NCBI RefSeq assembly: GCF_030758755.1
Contig: NZ_CP132387.1
Location: 2,347,001-2,411,000, forward strand
DNA from: Bartonella apihabitans
GTDB taxonomy: Bacteria; Pseudomonadota; Alphaproteobacteria; Rhizobiales; Rhizobiaceae
Direction: 5' to 3'
Length of the DNA stretch: 64,000 bases
In this document: positions 27,371 to 38,747 of the stretch, piece after piece
Position numbering within the stretch: position 1 is the first letter of the stretch
Layout: each line of letters opens with the position of its first letter
Position numbers and translations under genes: made by a program
Notes under the pieces: generated by a model
The model's database searches: none
What the model was told of the DNA's origin: nothing
The model's input: only the letters and a program-made list of their open reading frames with translations

Positions 27371-27766
27371 TTATCTCCAGAAAGCAGCAAAAAGCATGAT
27401 GACCAATCCCAAGATGGAAACCAGCCAGACAATGCTGCGAATATAGGGGATACCCAAGAGGTAAAGCGGAATATAGATAATTCTTGCTATGACCCATATG
27501 GAACCACCGGCCACGGTCAACATGATGTTATTGGGTGCAAAATCACCAAGCAACATCAATGCCAGAAATGCCGGATAAGTTTCGCGAAAATTGGCACTCG
27601 CTCGCATTGCCCGACCGGCATAAACAGATTTCGGTGTTTCTCCGCCATCTCTTGGACCGGCGTTCCAGCTTCGTCCCAACTCACGTGTTGCGAGATAAGC
27701 CTGCAAAAAAATATGCACCAACAACAATATGACGCTTATGGCCAATAATGCTGCTGGTGCATTCAT
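27371..27766 (-). CDS. MAPEG family protein
   Basis: 131-residue membrane protein with four hydrophobic segments. The stretch RAMRASANFRETYPAFLALMLL is the typical MAPEG (eicosanoid/glutathione metabolism membrane protein) signature. Translationally coupled to the LysE gene downstream, and located between sucB and lpdA, a placement conserved in related genomes. Bacterial role poorly known. Confidence 0.85.
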   Translation of the reverse strand: MNAPAALLAISVILLLVHIFLQAYLATRELGRSWNAGPRDGGETPKSVYAGRAMRASANFRETYPAFLALMLLGDFAPNNIMLTVAGGSIWVIARIIYIPLYLLGIPYIRSIVWLVSILGLVIMLFAAFWR

Positions 27767-27782
27767 TTACGACTATCCTATT

Positions 27783-29004
27783 TTAAAGATCGATAACGAG
27801 ACGTTCCGGATCTTCAAGGCATTCTTTAACGCGAACGAGGAATGTAACAGCTTCCTGACCATCAACGATACGGTGGTCATAAGAGAGAGCCAGATACATC
27901 ATCGGACGGGCAACAACCTCGCCATTGACAACGACAGCACGTTCCTTGATGGCATGCATACCCAGAATACCCGATTGAGGAGCATTAAGGATAGGTGTCG
28001 ACATCAATGAACCATAAACACCACCATTGGTGATGGTGAATGTGCCACCCTGCATATCGGCGACAGCAAGCTTGCCATCACGTGCGAGACGACCGAGGCG
28101 ACCGATTTCTTTTTCGATCCCAGCAATTGAAAGCTGGTCTGCGTCACGAACAACCGGAACAACAAGGCCTTTGGCTGTACCAACAGCAATACCGGCATTG
28201 ACATAATTTTTGTAAATAATGTCGGTGCCGTCGATTTCGGCATTAACAGCAGGAACTTCTTTCAAAGCGTGGCAAACAGCCTTGGTGAAGAAGCCCATGA
28301 AGCCGAGCTTGACGCCATGTTTCTTCTCGAACATTTCCTTGTAGCGTTTACGCAAGTCCATAACAGCCGACATGTCCACTTCGTTGAAAGTGGTGAGCAT
28401 TGCCATGGTGTTTTGTGCGTCTTTCAAACGACGGGCGATTGTTTGACGCAATTTTGTCATGCGGACGCGTTCTTCACGTGCAGCATCTTGCGGCTGGGAA
28501 GCCGCGCGCGGTGCAGCAACCGGAGCTGCGGCCGAAATGCCTTTTGCAAGAGCATCAAGAACATCGCCTTTGACGAACCTGTCCACGCTTGCCCGAACCA
28601 TCAACCTGACCGGCTGACAAATTGTTTTCAGCCATGAGCTTGGCAGCAGAAGGAGCAGGCTGCATCGAGCCGGAAGCGGCTGCAGGTGCACTTGCTGCCG
28701 GTTGCGGTGCAGGAGCGCTCGGTGCCGGTTGGGCAGGTTTTGGCTGCGGAGCAACATTGCCGGCAGCTCCCGCCTCGATCGAACCGAGAAGCGCGCCAAC
28801 TTCGACATTGTCACCTTCTTTGGCAACAATTTCTGTCAATTTTCCTGCAACAGGCGAGGGAACTTCGACTGTTACTTTATCAGTTTCAAGTTCAACCAAG
28901 GGCTCGTCCATAGCGACAGCATCGCCAACTTTTTTGAACCATTTCCCAATGGTTGCTTCAGTAACGGACTCGCCCAGAGTAGGAACACGGATTTCATTAG
29001 CCAT
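27783..29004 (-). CDS. sucB: 2-oxoglutarate dehydrogenase E2, dihydrolipoyl succinyltransferase (interrupted frame)
   Basis: Core enzyme of the 2-oxoglutarate dehydrogenase complex. The lipoyl domain occupies residues 1-80 with K43 in [12 protein letters not shown]; an Ala/Pro linker and an E3-binding domain ([24 protein letters not shown]) follow, then the acyltransferase domain ending in SYDHRIVDG. The frame breaks at about 28575 after GKRGQ; removing one base restores [13 protein letters not shown]. Unlike most breaks here there is no expected Gly-Pro at this position and the change is an apparent insertion. As this is a central TCA enzyme, a sequence error is the likely cause. Confidence 0.92.
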
Positions 29005-29037
29005 AATTTTTTTCCATACGTCAGAGTGATTTGAGAA

Positions 29038-32036
29038 TTAAGCCAACGCGTCTTCAAGGAACGCGGCAAGCTGTTGAAGATGTTGCGACATAAGCCCGGT
29101 TGCAGGCGAAGCACTTGCAGGACGACCGGCATAACGGGCGCGAGGATATTTCGCACCGATATGAGCCAGTACCCATTCAAGATACGGTTCGATAAATGAC
29201 CAGGCACCCATATTTTTCGGCTCTTCCTGACACCAGACGATTTCCGCCTGCAAGAAGCGGGAAAGAACGGTGATCAAGGCTTTTGCCGGGAACGGGTAAA
29301 GCTGTTCAACACGCAACAGATAGACATCATCGATTCCGCGTTTTTCACGCTCTTCGTAAAGGTCATAATAGACCTTGCCGGAGCAGAGAACAACGCGACG
29401 GATCTTGTTGTCTTTCTGCAACTTGATTGCCTGATCCTTGAGCTGTTGGGCGTCATCGAGCAACAAGCGATGGAACGTTGTATCGGCTCCCATATCGCTC
29501 AACGAAGAAATGGCGCGTTTGTGACGCAACAAGGATTTCGGTGTCATCAAGATCAGCGGTTTGCGGAAATCGCGTTTGATCTGACGGCGCAAAATGTGGA
29601 AGTAATTTGCCGGTGTCGTACAATTGGCAACCTGCATATTATCTTCTGCACATAGTTGCAGATAACGTTCAAGGCGGGCTGAAGAGTGTTCAGGTCCCTG
29701 ACCTTCAAATCCGTGTGGCAACAGGCAGACAAGGCCGCTCATACGCAACCATTTGCGTTCGCCAGAGGAAATGAACTGGTCGAAAAGAACCTGTGCACCA
29801 TTAGCAAAGTCACCGAATTGGGCTTCCCACAAGTTCAAGCCGAGCGGTTGTGCCAGTGAATATCCATATTCAAATCCCAATACACCTTCTTCCGAAAGCA
29901 TCGAGTTGACAGGCTCGTAAATGGCCTGACCCTTTTTGAGATTATTCAACGGGATATAGCGGTTTTCGTTTTCCTGATCATAAAGAACAGAATGACGCTG
30001 GCTGAATGTACCACGTTCGACATCTTCACCGGAAAGACGAACCGGTGCACCTTCGATAACAAGTGAACCGAAAGCCAAAGCTTCACCGGTTGCCCAATCG
30101 ATTCCTTCACCTGTTTCAAACATTTTTGCACGGTTATCAAGGAAGCGCTTGATGGTCTTGTGAACATGGAAATCGGCCGGAATGTCAACCAGACGTTCAC
30201 CAATTTCTTTCAGTGTCTTGATCGGCACGCCGGTTGCACCACGACGTTGATCGTCGGCATTGTCGGCGGCTTTCAAGCCTGTCCATGTCCCGTCAAGCCA
30301 ATCGGCCTTGTTGGGCTTATAGGAAGTGGCTGCTTCAAATTCTTTTTCAAGTTTGTCGTGCCACTCGCGCTTTTGCTGGTCGAGTTCTTCGGCCTTGATA
30401 AGACCTTCTTTTTCAAGCTTCTCGCCATAAAGTTCCAAAGTGGTTTTATGACCACGAATGGCTTTATACATCAATGGCTGCGTGAAGGACGGTTCATCAC
30501 CTTCATTGTGACCAAACCGGCGATAGCAGAACATGTCGATAACAACCGGTTTATGGAAAATCATGCGGAATTCTGTTGCAACCTTGGCAACATAAACAAC
30601 CGCTTCCGGATCATCGCCATTGACGTGGAAAATCGGCGCGTCGATCATCTTGGCAATATCTGACGGATAAGGCGTCGAGCGACCGAAACGCGGATTGGTT
30701 GTAAAGCCGATCTGGTTGTTGATGATGAAGTGGATAGAGCCGGCAACACGGAAACCTTTCAGCCCCGAAAGACCCAATGTTTCCTGAATAACACCTTGGC
30801 CTGCAAAAGCTGCATCACCGTGGATAAGAACCGGCATAACTTTTGCCCGCTCGCTGAGCGGAACAAGATCACTGCGGCTCGGACCGGCAAGCAAATCCTG
30901 TTTTGCACGGGTTTTACCGATAACAACAGGGTCGACAATTTCGAGGTGGGACGGGTTGGCAAGAAGTGACAAATGCACCTTGTTGCCATCGAACTCACGA
31001 TCGGAAGAAGTACCCAGATGGTATTTCACATCGCCCGAACCTTCGACATCATCAGGCTTATAAGAACCACCCTTGAATTCATGGAAGATTGCGCGATGGG
31101 GCTTGGAGAGCACCTGAGAAAGAACGTTAAGACGTCCGCGGTGAGCCATGCCGAAAACGATTTCTTCAACACCGAGAGCACCACCGCGCTTGATGATCTG
31201 TTCAAGAGCCGGAATAAGCGATTCACCGCCATCAAGGCCGAAACGCTTTGTGCCCTTATATTTCGTATCAAGAAACTTTTCGAAACCCTCGGCTTCGACG
31301 AGCTTATGGACAATAGCCTTTTTACCTTCAGGCGTGAACGATACCCAATTGTTCGGGCCTTCAATACGTTCCTGAATCCAGCTTTTTTCTGCCGGATCGG
31401 AAATATGCATGAATTCGACACCGATTGTGTTGCAATAGGTGTTTTTCAATATTTCCAACATCTGCGGGATTGTTGCATATTCAAGCCCGAGAACATTGTC
31501 GATAAATATCTTACGATCATAGTCTGCCGTTGTGAAACCATAGGTTTCTGGCGACAATTCGTTATAATCTTCCGGTGCTTCACGCAATTGTAACGGGTCA
31601 AGTTTTGCATGAAGATGGCCGCGTATACGATAAGCGCGGATCATCATAATTGCGCGCACTGAATCGCGTGTAGCCTGAATAATATCGGCATCGCTTACAG
31701 CCGAACCGCCTTTTTTGGCTGCTTCTGCTGCTTTGCCTTTGAGCTTGTCGCCCATATGTTTTTCAACAGCCGACCAATCACCGTCCAGAGCCGATACCAG
31801 CTCGCCCACCGGTTTCACCGGCCAATTGTCACGCTGCCAGGATGCGCCTTCAGCATTTTTCAGCACATCTTCCTTGTTATCTTTCAAATTATCGAAAAAT
31901 TCACGCCATTGCGGATCTACGCCAGCGGGATTTTTCTCATATTCGGCATAAAGCTGATCTATATAGTCAGCATTGCCACCATATAAAAACGAAGTTTGTT
32001 CAAAAAGATCGTTTGTCTGGTTCAGTGCCTTGCCAT
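29038..32036 (-). CDS. sucA: 2-oxoglutarate dehydrogenase E1 component (frame broken near the start codon)
   Basis: Thiamine-diphosphate-dependent E1 subunit, ~995 residues. The body reads from QTNDLFEQTSFLYGGNADYIDQLY to the normal C-terminus, with GMAHRGRLNVL, the GDAAFAGQG thiamine-diphosphate motif and HNEGDEPSFTQP. The family N-terminus is MARQ-(D/E)QTNDLF; here ATG GCA AGG at 32036 is followed by CACTGAACCAG, so the initiating codons are out of frame with the rest by one missing or two extra bases. The open frame does extend upstream to 32172 but that extension runs back through a terminator stem and is not family-like. A Rho-independent terminator separates sucA from sucD upstream. Confidence 0.92.
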
Positions 32037-32122
32037 ATATTCTGCCGGAACACCTGTTCCGTCTCCTTAATATCCGCGGGAACACCCTACGAATTGGTGT
32101 TGAAGAAGCATTCGCTTCTGTT

Positions 32123-32163
32123 AAAAAAATCAAGCCACCCGAACCAGTCGCCCGGGTGGCTTT
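32123..32163 (-). terminator. Terminator between sucD and sucA
   Basis: Stem AAGCCACCCG (32132-32141) / CGGGTGGCTT (32153-32162); on the minus strand the stem is followed by a T-rich run (TTGATTTTTTT). It lies 6 bases after the sucD stop, so mdh-sucC-sucD transcription should end here and sucA needs its own promoter. Confidence 0.75.
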
Positions 32164-32168
32164 TACTA

Positions 32169-33070
32169 TCAATCTTTGAGAAGCTCGACGAGGGTCTTGC
32201 CGATTTGTGCAGGCGAGGGAGAAACACGAATACCGGCTGCTTCCATAGCAGCGATCTTGTCTTCTGCTCCACCTTTGCCACCGGAAATCACCGCACCGGC
32301 ATGGCCCATTGTACGACCCTTGGGCGCTGTACGACCGGCGATAAAACCGACAACCGGTTTTTTGCGCCCTTTCTTGGCTTCATCAATCAGGAATTGGGAA
32401 GCGTCTTCCTCAGCAGAACCGCCAATTTCACCGATCATAACGATCGACTTGGTTTCGTCATCTGCAAGGAACATCTCGAGTACGTCGATAAATTCGGTAC
32501 CCTTGACCGGATCGCCACCAATGCCGACGGCTGTTGTCTGACCCAAACCTTCGACCGTTGTCTGATAAACAGCTTCATAGGTCAAAGTTCCCGAGCGCGA
32601 TACAACACCGACCGAACCTTTCTTGAAGATCGATCCCGGCATAATGCCGATTTTGCATTCATCAGGTGTCAGAACACCAGGGCAGTTCGGCTGATAAGGC
32701 GCGACTTCGATTTTCTCAATTTTGCCTTGACCTTGACCATATCGAGAACCGGAATACCTTCCGTGATACAGACAATAAGGCCAATTTCGGCATCAATTGC
32801 TTCCATAATTGCAGCAGCAGCGCCTGCCGGCGGAACATAGATCACCGATGCGTCGGCACCGGTCTTGTCCTTACCTTCGGCAACAGTTGCGAAAATAGGC
32901 AGCTCTTCGCCATTGGCACCATGCCAGGTCTCGCCACCTTTTTTCGGGTTAACGCCACCTACCATTTTGGTTCCGTGATAGGCAAGTGCCTGCTCGGTAT
33001 GGAAGGTACCTGTTTTGCCGGTCAAACCCTGTACGAGAACTTTGGTATCCTTGTTGATAAGAATCGACAT
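32169..33070 (-). CDS. sucD: Succinyl-CoA synthetase subunit alpha (interrupted frame)
   Basis: Converts succinyl-CoA to succinate with substrate-level phosphorylation, together with SucC. The N-terminal CoA-binding domain ([21 protein letters not shown]) and the C-terminal domain with the phospho-histidine in [11 protein letters not shown] are in different frames. The break is at about 32690: family sequence is [14 protein letters not shown], and here ATC AG CCG AAC has one base too few in the glycine codon. With it restored, [19 protein letters not shown] continues correctly and length is about 300 residues. Located 4 bases after sucC. Confidence 0.92.
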
Positions 33071-33074
33071 GACT

Positions 33075-34271
33075 TCAAGCTCCCTTCACGGCTGCGACAA
33101 TTTTCTTGGCGGCATCGTCAAGATCATCCGCCGAGATTACATTCAAACCACTTTCATTAATAAGAGCTTTGCCCTTATCAACATTCGTGCCTTCAAGACG
33201 AATAACCAGAGGCACTTTCAAACCGACTTCCTTGACCGCAGCCAGAACACCTTCGGCGATAACATCGCAACGCATAATACCACCGAAAATATTCACCAAT
33301 ATGCCCTGAACGTGCGGGTCGGCTGTAATAATTTTGAAAGCGGCAGTTACGCGTTCCTTGGAAGCACCACCACCAACATCAAGAAAGTTTGCCGGCTCGC
33401 CACCATAAAGCTTGATGATATCCATCGTCGCCATGGCAAGGCCTGCGCCGTTGACCATGCAACCGATATTGCCATCAAGAGCAATATAGGCAAGATCGTG
33501 TTTGGAAGCTTCGATTTCCTTCGGATCTTCCTCTGAAGTATCCCGCAACTCGACAATGTCGGGGTGACGGAAAAGTGCATTATTGTCGAATGATACCTTC
33601 GAGTCGAGCAACCGCAAATGACCGTTTTTCATGACGATCAGCGGGTTGATTTCGAGAAGGCTCATGTCTTTTTCGACAAAAGCTTTGTAAAGAATCGGGA
33701 AGAGTTTCAATCCGTCTTCACGAGCAACACCGTCAAGCTTCAGAGCATCGCAAAGTTTTGCGCTGTCTTCAGCGGTCACGCCCTTGTCCGGATCAATCGG
33801 AAGGGTGAGAATTTTTTCCGGTGTGTCATGAGCAACGGTTTCGATATCCATTCCGCCTTCTGTCGAAACGACAAAGGCGATCTGTCCGACCGTACGGTCA
33901 ACGAGGATCGACAGATAAAGTTCGCGTTCAATATCGGCACCATCTTCGATATAAAGACGATTTACCTGTTTTCCGGCCGGACCTGTCTGCTTGGTGACGA
34001 GTGTTTTGCCAAGCATTTCTTTGACATTGGCAACAACTTCTTCAACCGATTTTGCAAGACGGACCCCACCTTTAGCATCGGGACCAAGTTCTTTAAACTT
34101 ACCCTTGCCGCGACCACCAGCGTGAATCTGGCTTTTAACGACATAAAGAGGTCCAGGCAATTTTTTTGCCCATTCCTCTGCCTGCTCTACAGAATAAACA
34201 GCAACGCCGTTTGCAATCGGTGCGCCATATTCATGAAGCAGACGCTTGGCCTGATATTCATGGATATTCAT
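33075..34271 (-). CDS. sucC: Succinyl-CoA synthetase subunit beta
   Basis: 398-residue ATP-grasp subunit binding nucleotide and succinate. N-terminus [22 protein letters not shown] is canonical; later motifs are [18 protein letters not shown] in [16 protein letters not shown], and [21 protein letters not shown]. Co-transcribed with sucD, downstream of mdh. Confidence 0.96.
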   Translation of the reverse strand: MNIHEYQAKRLLHEYGAPIANGVAVYSVEQAEEWAKKLPGPLYVVKSQIHAGGRGKGKFKELGPDAKGGVRLAKSVEEVVANVKEMLGKTLVTKQTGPAGKQVNRLYIEDGADIERELYLSILVDRTVGQIAFVVSTEGGMDIETVAHDTPEKILTLPIDPDKGVTAEDSAKLCDALKLDGVAREDGLKLFPILYKAFVEKDMSLLEINPLIVMKNGHLRLLDSKVSFDNNALFRHPDIVELRDTSEEDPKEIEASKHDLAYIALDGNIGCMVNGAGLAMATMDIIKLYGGEPANFLDVGGGASKERVTAAFKIITADPHVQGILVNIFGGIMRCDVIAEGVLAAVKEVGLKVPLVIRLEGTNVDKGKALINESGLNVISADDLDDAAKKIVAAVKGA

Positions 34272-34340
34272 TCATTTTTCCTTTTCTATTATGGGCCAAA
34301 GTCCGGTCCCGGAAAATCGGTGTATCCGACTTAAGTGAAT

Positions 34341-34362
34341 GAAAAAGTGGCGCCACCCCCAC

Positions 34363-34364
<2 letters not shown>
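34341..34364 (-). terminator. Possible terminator at the 3' end of mdh
   Basis: Short stem AAGTGG / CCACTT whose minus-strand side runs into CACTTTTTC. It overlaps the mdh stop codon. A stem of six pairs is weak; it may only attenuate read-through into sucC. Confidence 0.35.
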
Positions 34365-35388
<1,024 letters not shown>

Positions 35389-35608
35389 TCAAAACTCCCC
35401 TCATTTTTATCCGGCTTGAAAGCGCAAATAAAAAATCGGGTTTGTTAATACTCCCGTATAGATTCGACCTGCGACAAAAAGCACAGCCGTAGAACCTACA
35501 CCTCTTACGTCGATAGGCTGAATCGCCGAAAATTACAATAGATTTATCTAAAGCTAATAAAATCAATTGGTTATATTGGCTTCACTTTACGTAAACGTCA
35601 ATTTTTCT

Positions 35609-36805
35609 TCACTTTTGTGCGTCAAATTGACACAATTTAAACGTGTTTACCGGTTTTTGGGCTTTATTGGCCTTCTTTTTGGTCCAATTGGCCAAATATT
35701 CCTGACTTTGCATTTCAAAAAGACGTGATGCAGTGCGTTCGAACTCGAATGTCTCGGTCGTCTGGTTCTTTCCCTGATAAAGTTTGTCAGGGGTAGCAGC
35801 CGCCGAAATAAACAATCTGATATGTCGATCGTAAAGCGTATCAATAAGCAGAATGAAGCGTTTTGTCTCGTTTCGGTGTTCATCGTCCATAATCGGGACA
35901 TTGTCGATGAAAAATGTATGATAGCGTTCTGACAAAGCGAGATAGTCGGACGCTGCCAACGGGATCGCACACAGATCGATATAGTCGAAACGGGCAGCAT
36001 CATTTACAACGCGCGGTACATGTACCGGATGTCCGCGAACTTCGACAATTTCGGATTTTGCGGTTTTTCCTTGTTCGATCAAAGCCCATGCAGCATCCAT
36101 CTTTTCCTGCGCGATATGGCCGAGAGGTGTGATATAGACAGGTTTACGGTCAGCCTTTTCCAACCGGTAATCGGTATCGGCATCCAGATTGAAAACCTCG
36201 ACATTGTCTTCAAGAATTTTGATAAAAGGCAAGAATAGCTGCCGATTGAGGCCGTTTTTATAAAGATTATCAGGCGCAACATTGGAAGTAGCAATAAGCG
36301 TCACACCTTCTTTGAAAAGAGCGGTAAAAAGTCTCGAAAGCACCATTGCGTCGGCAATATCGGTAACCGTAAACTCGTCAAAACAAAGGACTTTGGCTTC
36401 TTTGGCAAGGCTTGCTGCAACCGGAGGAATAGGGTCGTTCTGTTTGGTTTCGCCACGTGTCAATGCCTGACGATGACGGTTGATCCGGTCATGGACATCT
36501 GCCATAAAATCATTGAAATGGGCGCGTCTTTTGTCGCCATCCGGCAGGCACGAAAAAAACAGATCCATGAGCATGGTTTTTCCACGCCCGACTTCCCCAT
36601 AAATATAAAGACCACGGACACCACTGTGGTTATCTTTATTTTTACCGAAAAGCCAGCCGAGCGGCGAGCTTTTCTGGGATATCCGTTTTACCGATAGTTC
36701 TTCAAGAAGGCGGTCAAAATGGGAAATCAACGCAATTTGCGCTTCATCACGGCTAATTTCGCCGTTTTCAACCAGAGCATCATAGCGCTCGCGCATTAAT
36801 CCCAT
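35609..36805 (-). CDS. zapE: Cell division protein ZapE (AFG1-like ATPase)
   Basis: 398-residue P-loop ATPase. Walker A is YGEVGRGKTMLMDLFF, Walker B VLCFDEFTVTDIADAM, and ATSNVAPDNLYKNGLNRQLFLPFI is the AFG1/ZapE signature. ZapE interacts with the division ring; its mitochondrial relatives assist protein quality control. The ATG at 36805 follows a strong AGGAGGGG site; the TTG codons just upstream are less likely starts. In Rhizobiales it is commonly next to mdh, as here. Confidence 0.92.
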   Translation of the reverse strand: MGLMRERYDALVENGEISRDEAQIALISHFDRLLEELSVKRISQKSSPLGWLFGKNKDNHSGVRGLYIYGEVGRGKTMLMDLFFSCLPDGDKRRAHFNDFMADVHDRINRHRQALTRGETKQNDPIPPVAASLAKEAKVLCFDEFTVTDIADAMVLSRLFTALFKEGVTLIATSNVAPDNLYKNGLNRQLFLPFIKILEDNVEVFNLDADTDYRLEKADRKPVYITPLGHIAQEKMDAAWALIEQGKTAKSEIVEVRGHPVHVPRVVNDAARFDYIDLCAIPLAASDYLALSERYHTFFIDNVPIMDDEHRNETKRFILLIDTLYDRHIRLFISAAATPDKLYQGKNQTTETFEFERTASRLFEMQSQEYLANWTKKKANKAQKPVNTFKLCQFDAQK

Positions 36806-36873
36806 CAACAAGCCCCTCCTTGTATCAAAAAACGAAGAGGCCGGACGTTGACGGCCTCTACAAAAAAGTTTGT

Positions 36874-37416
36874 TTAACGACTCAGTATAACAGATTGACC
36901 GTTTACTGTATTGCCCTCGAACCGACTTGGGCTAGCTGAATAAAGCGTGGCAACCGGACTTCCTGAACCATCATAGAAATTCAGTTGCTTGCCGCTCACT
37001 GCCCATGAAGCAACTTTCGAGAAGGCTTCCGGACAATGCAAAGGACCGGCGCGATAGCCTTGACCATATTTTGTTTGCGGTGTCGCAATCTGACAATTCA
37101 GTCCGCCAACCGAGGCTTTCCATACACCGGCAATTGCTCCCGGTGTCAAGTCGGAAGCGTTTGAAGGTGGCTGAAGGCTGGCGACATCTGTTTGCGACTG
37201 CGGGACACTGCTACTTACGCTATTATTGGGCGCCGACGGAAAATTATCCGGCGGCGGCAACTCGGATTGGCTGACACCACCCGAACTTGCCGGACCCGGC
37301 ATAACCACTTGCGGTGGCTCACCACCGCCATTGTTGCCGAATCGTGAATTCGCACAACCGGCAAGCATTGTTGCCATAACGGTCAATACCAGAAGTGAAT
37401 TCTTCGAGACTGTCAT
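36874..37416 (-). CDS. omp19: Outer membrane lipoprotein Omp19 (AprI/Inh-type protease inhibitor)
   Basis: 180-residue lipoprotein with a lipobox MLAGC, lipidated cysteine C21. A Pro/Ser/Asn-rich linker of ~70 residues is followed by a compact C-terminal domain (LTPGAIAGVWKASVGGLNCQ, then TPQTKYGQGYRAGPLHCPE, ending GQSVILSR) that matches Brucella Omp19 closely as I know that sequence. The domain is of the AprI/Inh metalloprotease-inhibitor fold; in Brucella the protein inhibits host proteases. The two cysteines of the domain are conserved. Confidence 0.88.
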   Translation of the reverse strand: MTVSKNSLLVLTVMATMLAGCANSRFGNNGGGEPPQVVMPGPASSGGVSQSELPPPDNFPSAPNNSVSSSVPQSQTDVASLQPPSNASDLTPGAIAGVWKASVGGLNCQIATPQTKYGQGYRAGPLHCPEAFSKVASWAVSGKQLNFYDGSGSPVATLYSASPSRFEGNTVNGQSVILSR

Positions 37417-37901
37417 ATTCCTACTTTCTTCATCGCATGATTGTGCAGTAAAAATCCGTACAAAGGAAAGGCACGATGGTTAAATTTTATTTAAAGACTA
37501 TACATAGCAAAAAAGTGTCAGAAAAAAAGAAAAACCTCCGCTTCTCTTCATGATTCACAAAGAAACCCGACAATGAACGGGACTTTGTTACGACCGGAAA
37601 AATTAATATTATAGACAAATTTTTTATAACATATTGTTTTCATTAATGTTTTTTAAAACCAATCTATTCCGCAATGCTGTTTACCTTAAATCGAGAAATT
37701 ATCAGAAAGCGCAATAAAATATGACCGGAACCCGACTTTGAACAACGGGAACTGCAATCATTTACAAAATCCGGACAATATTTTAGACATTTCCGGGTTA
37801 TATATATCTCTGGTCTATTCCGACCGTTAAGGTGCTTGTGCTGGAATTTTTTTAAAGTTTTAGTCATATTATCGCAATAAAGATCAGGTAGATGGCAAAA
37901 T
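37417..37901. other. AT-rich divergent intergenic region between omp19 and dapF
   Basis: 485 bp with no convincing gene. It must hold the promoters of both divergent genes. I see no strong inverted repeat, tRNA or known riboswitch motif; several AT-rich tracts around 37600-37660 could be UP-like or simply low-complexity. Confidence 0.35.
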
Positions 37902-38747
37902 ATGATCCCTTTTGAAAAAATGAATGGCCTCGGCAATGAAATAATTGTTGCCGATATGCGTGAGGCCAAAACAGATATAACACCGAAAGCTGCTATCGCT
38001 CTGGCAAAGAAAAGTGATACGGCGTTCGACCAGATAATGGCGGTCCACAAGCCGACAAAATCCGGTAGTGATTACCACATCGTCATATGGAACTCGGATG
38101 GGTCCAAGGCTCAGGCCTGTGGAAACGGTACACGTTGCGTCGTTGAATGGCTCTATAAACAAAATCTCGGCGACAATTTCAAACTGGATACGGCTGCCGG
38201 TATTGTCAGGGCAACGCGCCGTGAAAACGGTTTGGTGTCGGTCGATATGGGGATTCCGCATCTTGAATGGCAGGAAATACCTGTGTCACATGCTATTGCC
38301 GACACAAACCATGCCGATATCGGTCGCGGGCCGCTTCGTGATGCCTCGCTGGTTTCCATGGGAAATCCGCACGCAATATTTTTCGTTGGCGATGATATTC
38401 AGAAAATAGCTCTTGATAAATATGGCCCCGAACTTGAACATGACCCGTTTTTTCCCGAGCGCTGCAATATTTCGATTGCGCACATCACATCGCTCACATC
38501 CTTGACTTTACGGACATGGGAAAGAGGAGCAGGACTTACACGCGCTTGTGGTACGGCTTCCTGTGCCGCAACTGTTGCCGCATCCAGACGTTCACTCACA
38601 AAACGGCATGTGACTGTAACTCTACCCGGTGGAAAACTCGATATTTTATGGGATAAAGACAACCATATCATCATGACGGAACCGACGGAATTCGAATTTA
38701 GCGGTGAGTTCGATCCGGTTTCGGGTGAACATCAAAGGATTTCGTAA
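37902..38747 (+). CDS. dapF: Diaminopimelate epimerase
   Basis: Cofactor-independent epimerase of LL- to meso-diaminopimelate, for lysine and peptidoglycan. 281 residues. The two catalytic cysteines are in QACGNGTRCVVEW and TRACGTASCAATVA, and MNGLGNEIIVADMR forms the N-terminal substrate site. The stop shares one base with the mtaB start, beginning a plus-strand run dapF-mtaB-ftsY-yciB. Confidence 0.95.
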   Translation: MIPFEKMNGLGNEIIVADMREAKTDITPKAAIALAKKSDTAFDQIMAVHKPTKSGSDYHIVIWNSDGSKAQACGNGTRCVVEWLYKQNLGDNFKLDTAAGIVRATRRENGLVSVDMGIPHLEWQEIPVSHAIADTNHADIGRGPLRDASLVSMGNPHAIFFVGDDIQKIALDKYGPELEHDPFFPERCNISIAHITSLTSLTLRTWERGAGLTRACGTASCAATVAASRRSLTKRHVTVTLPGGKLDILWDKDNHIIMTEPTEFEFSGEFDPVSGEHQRIS

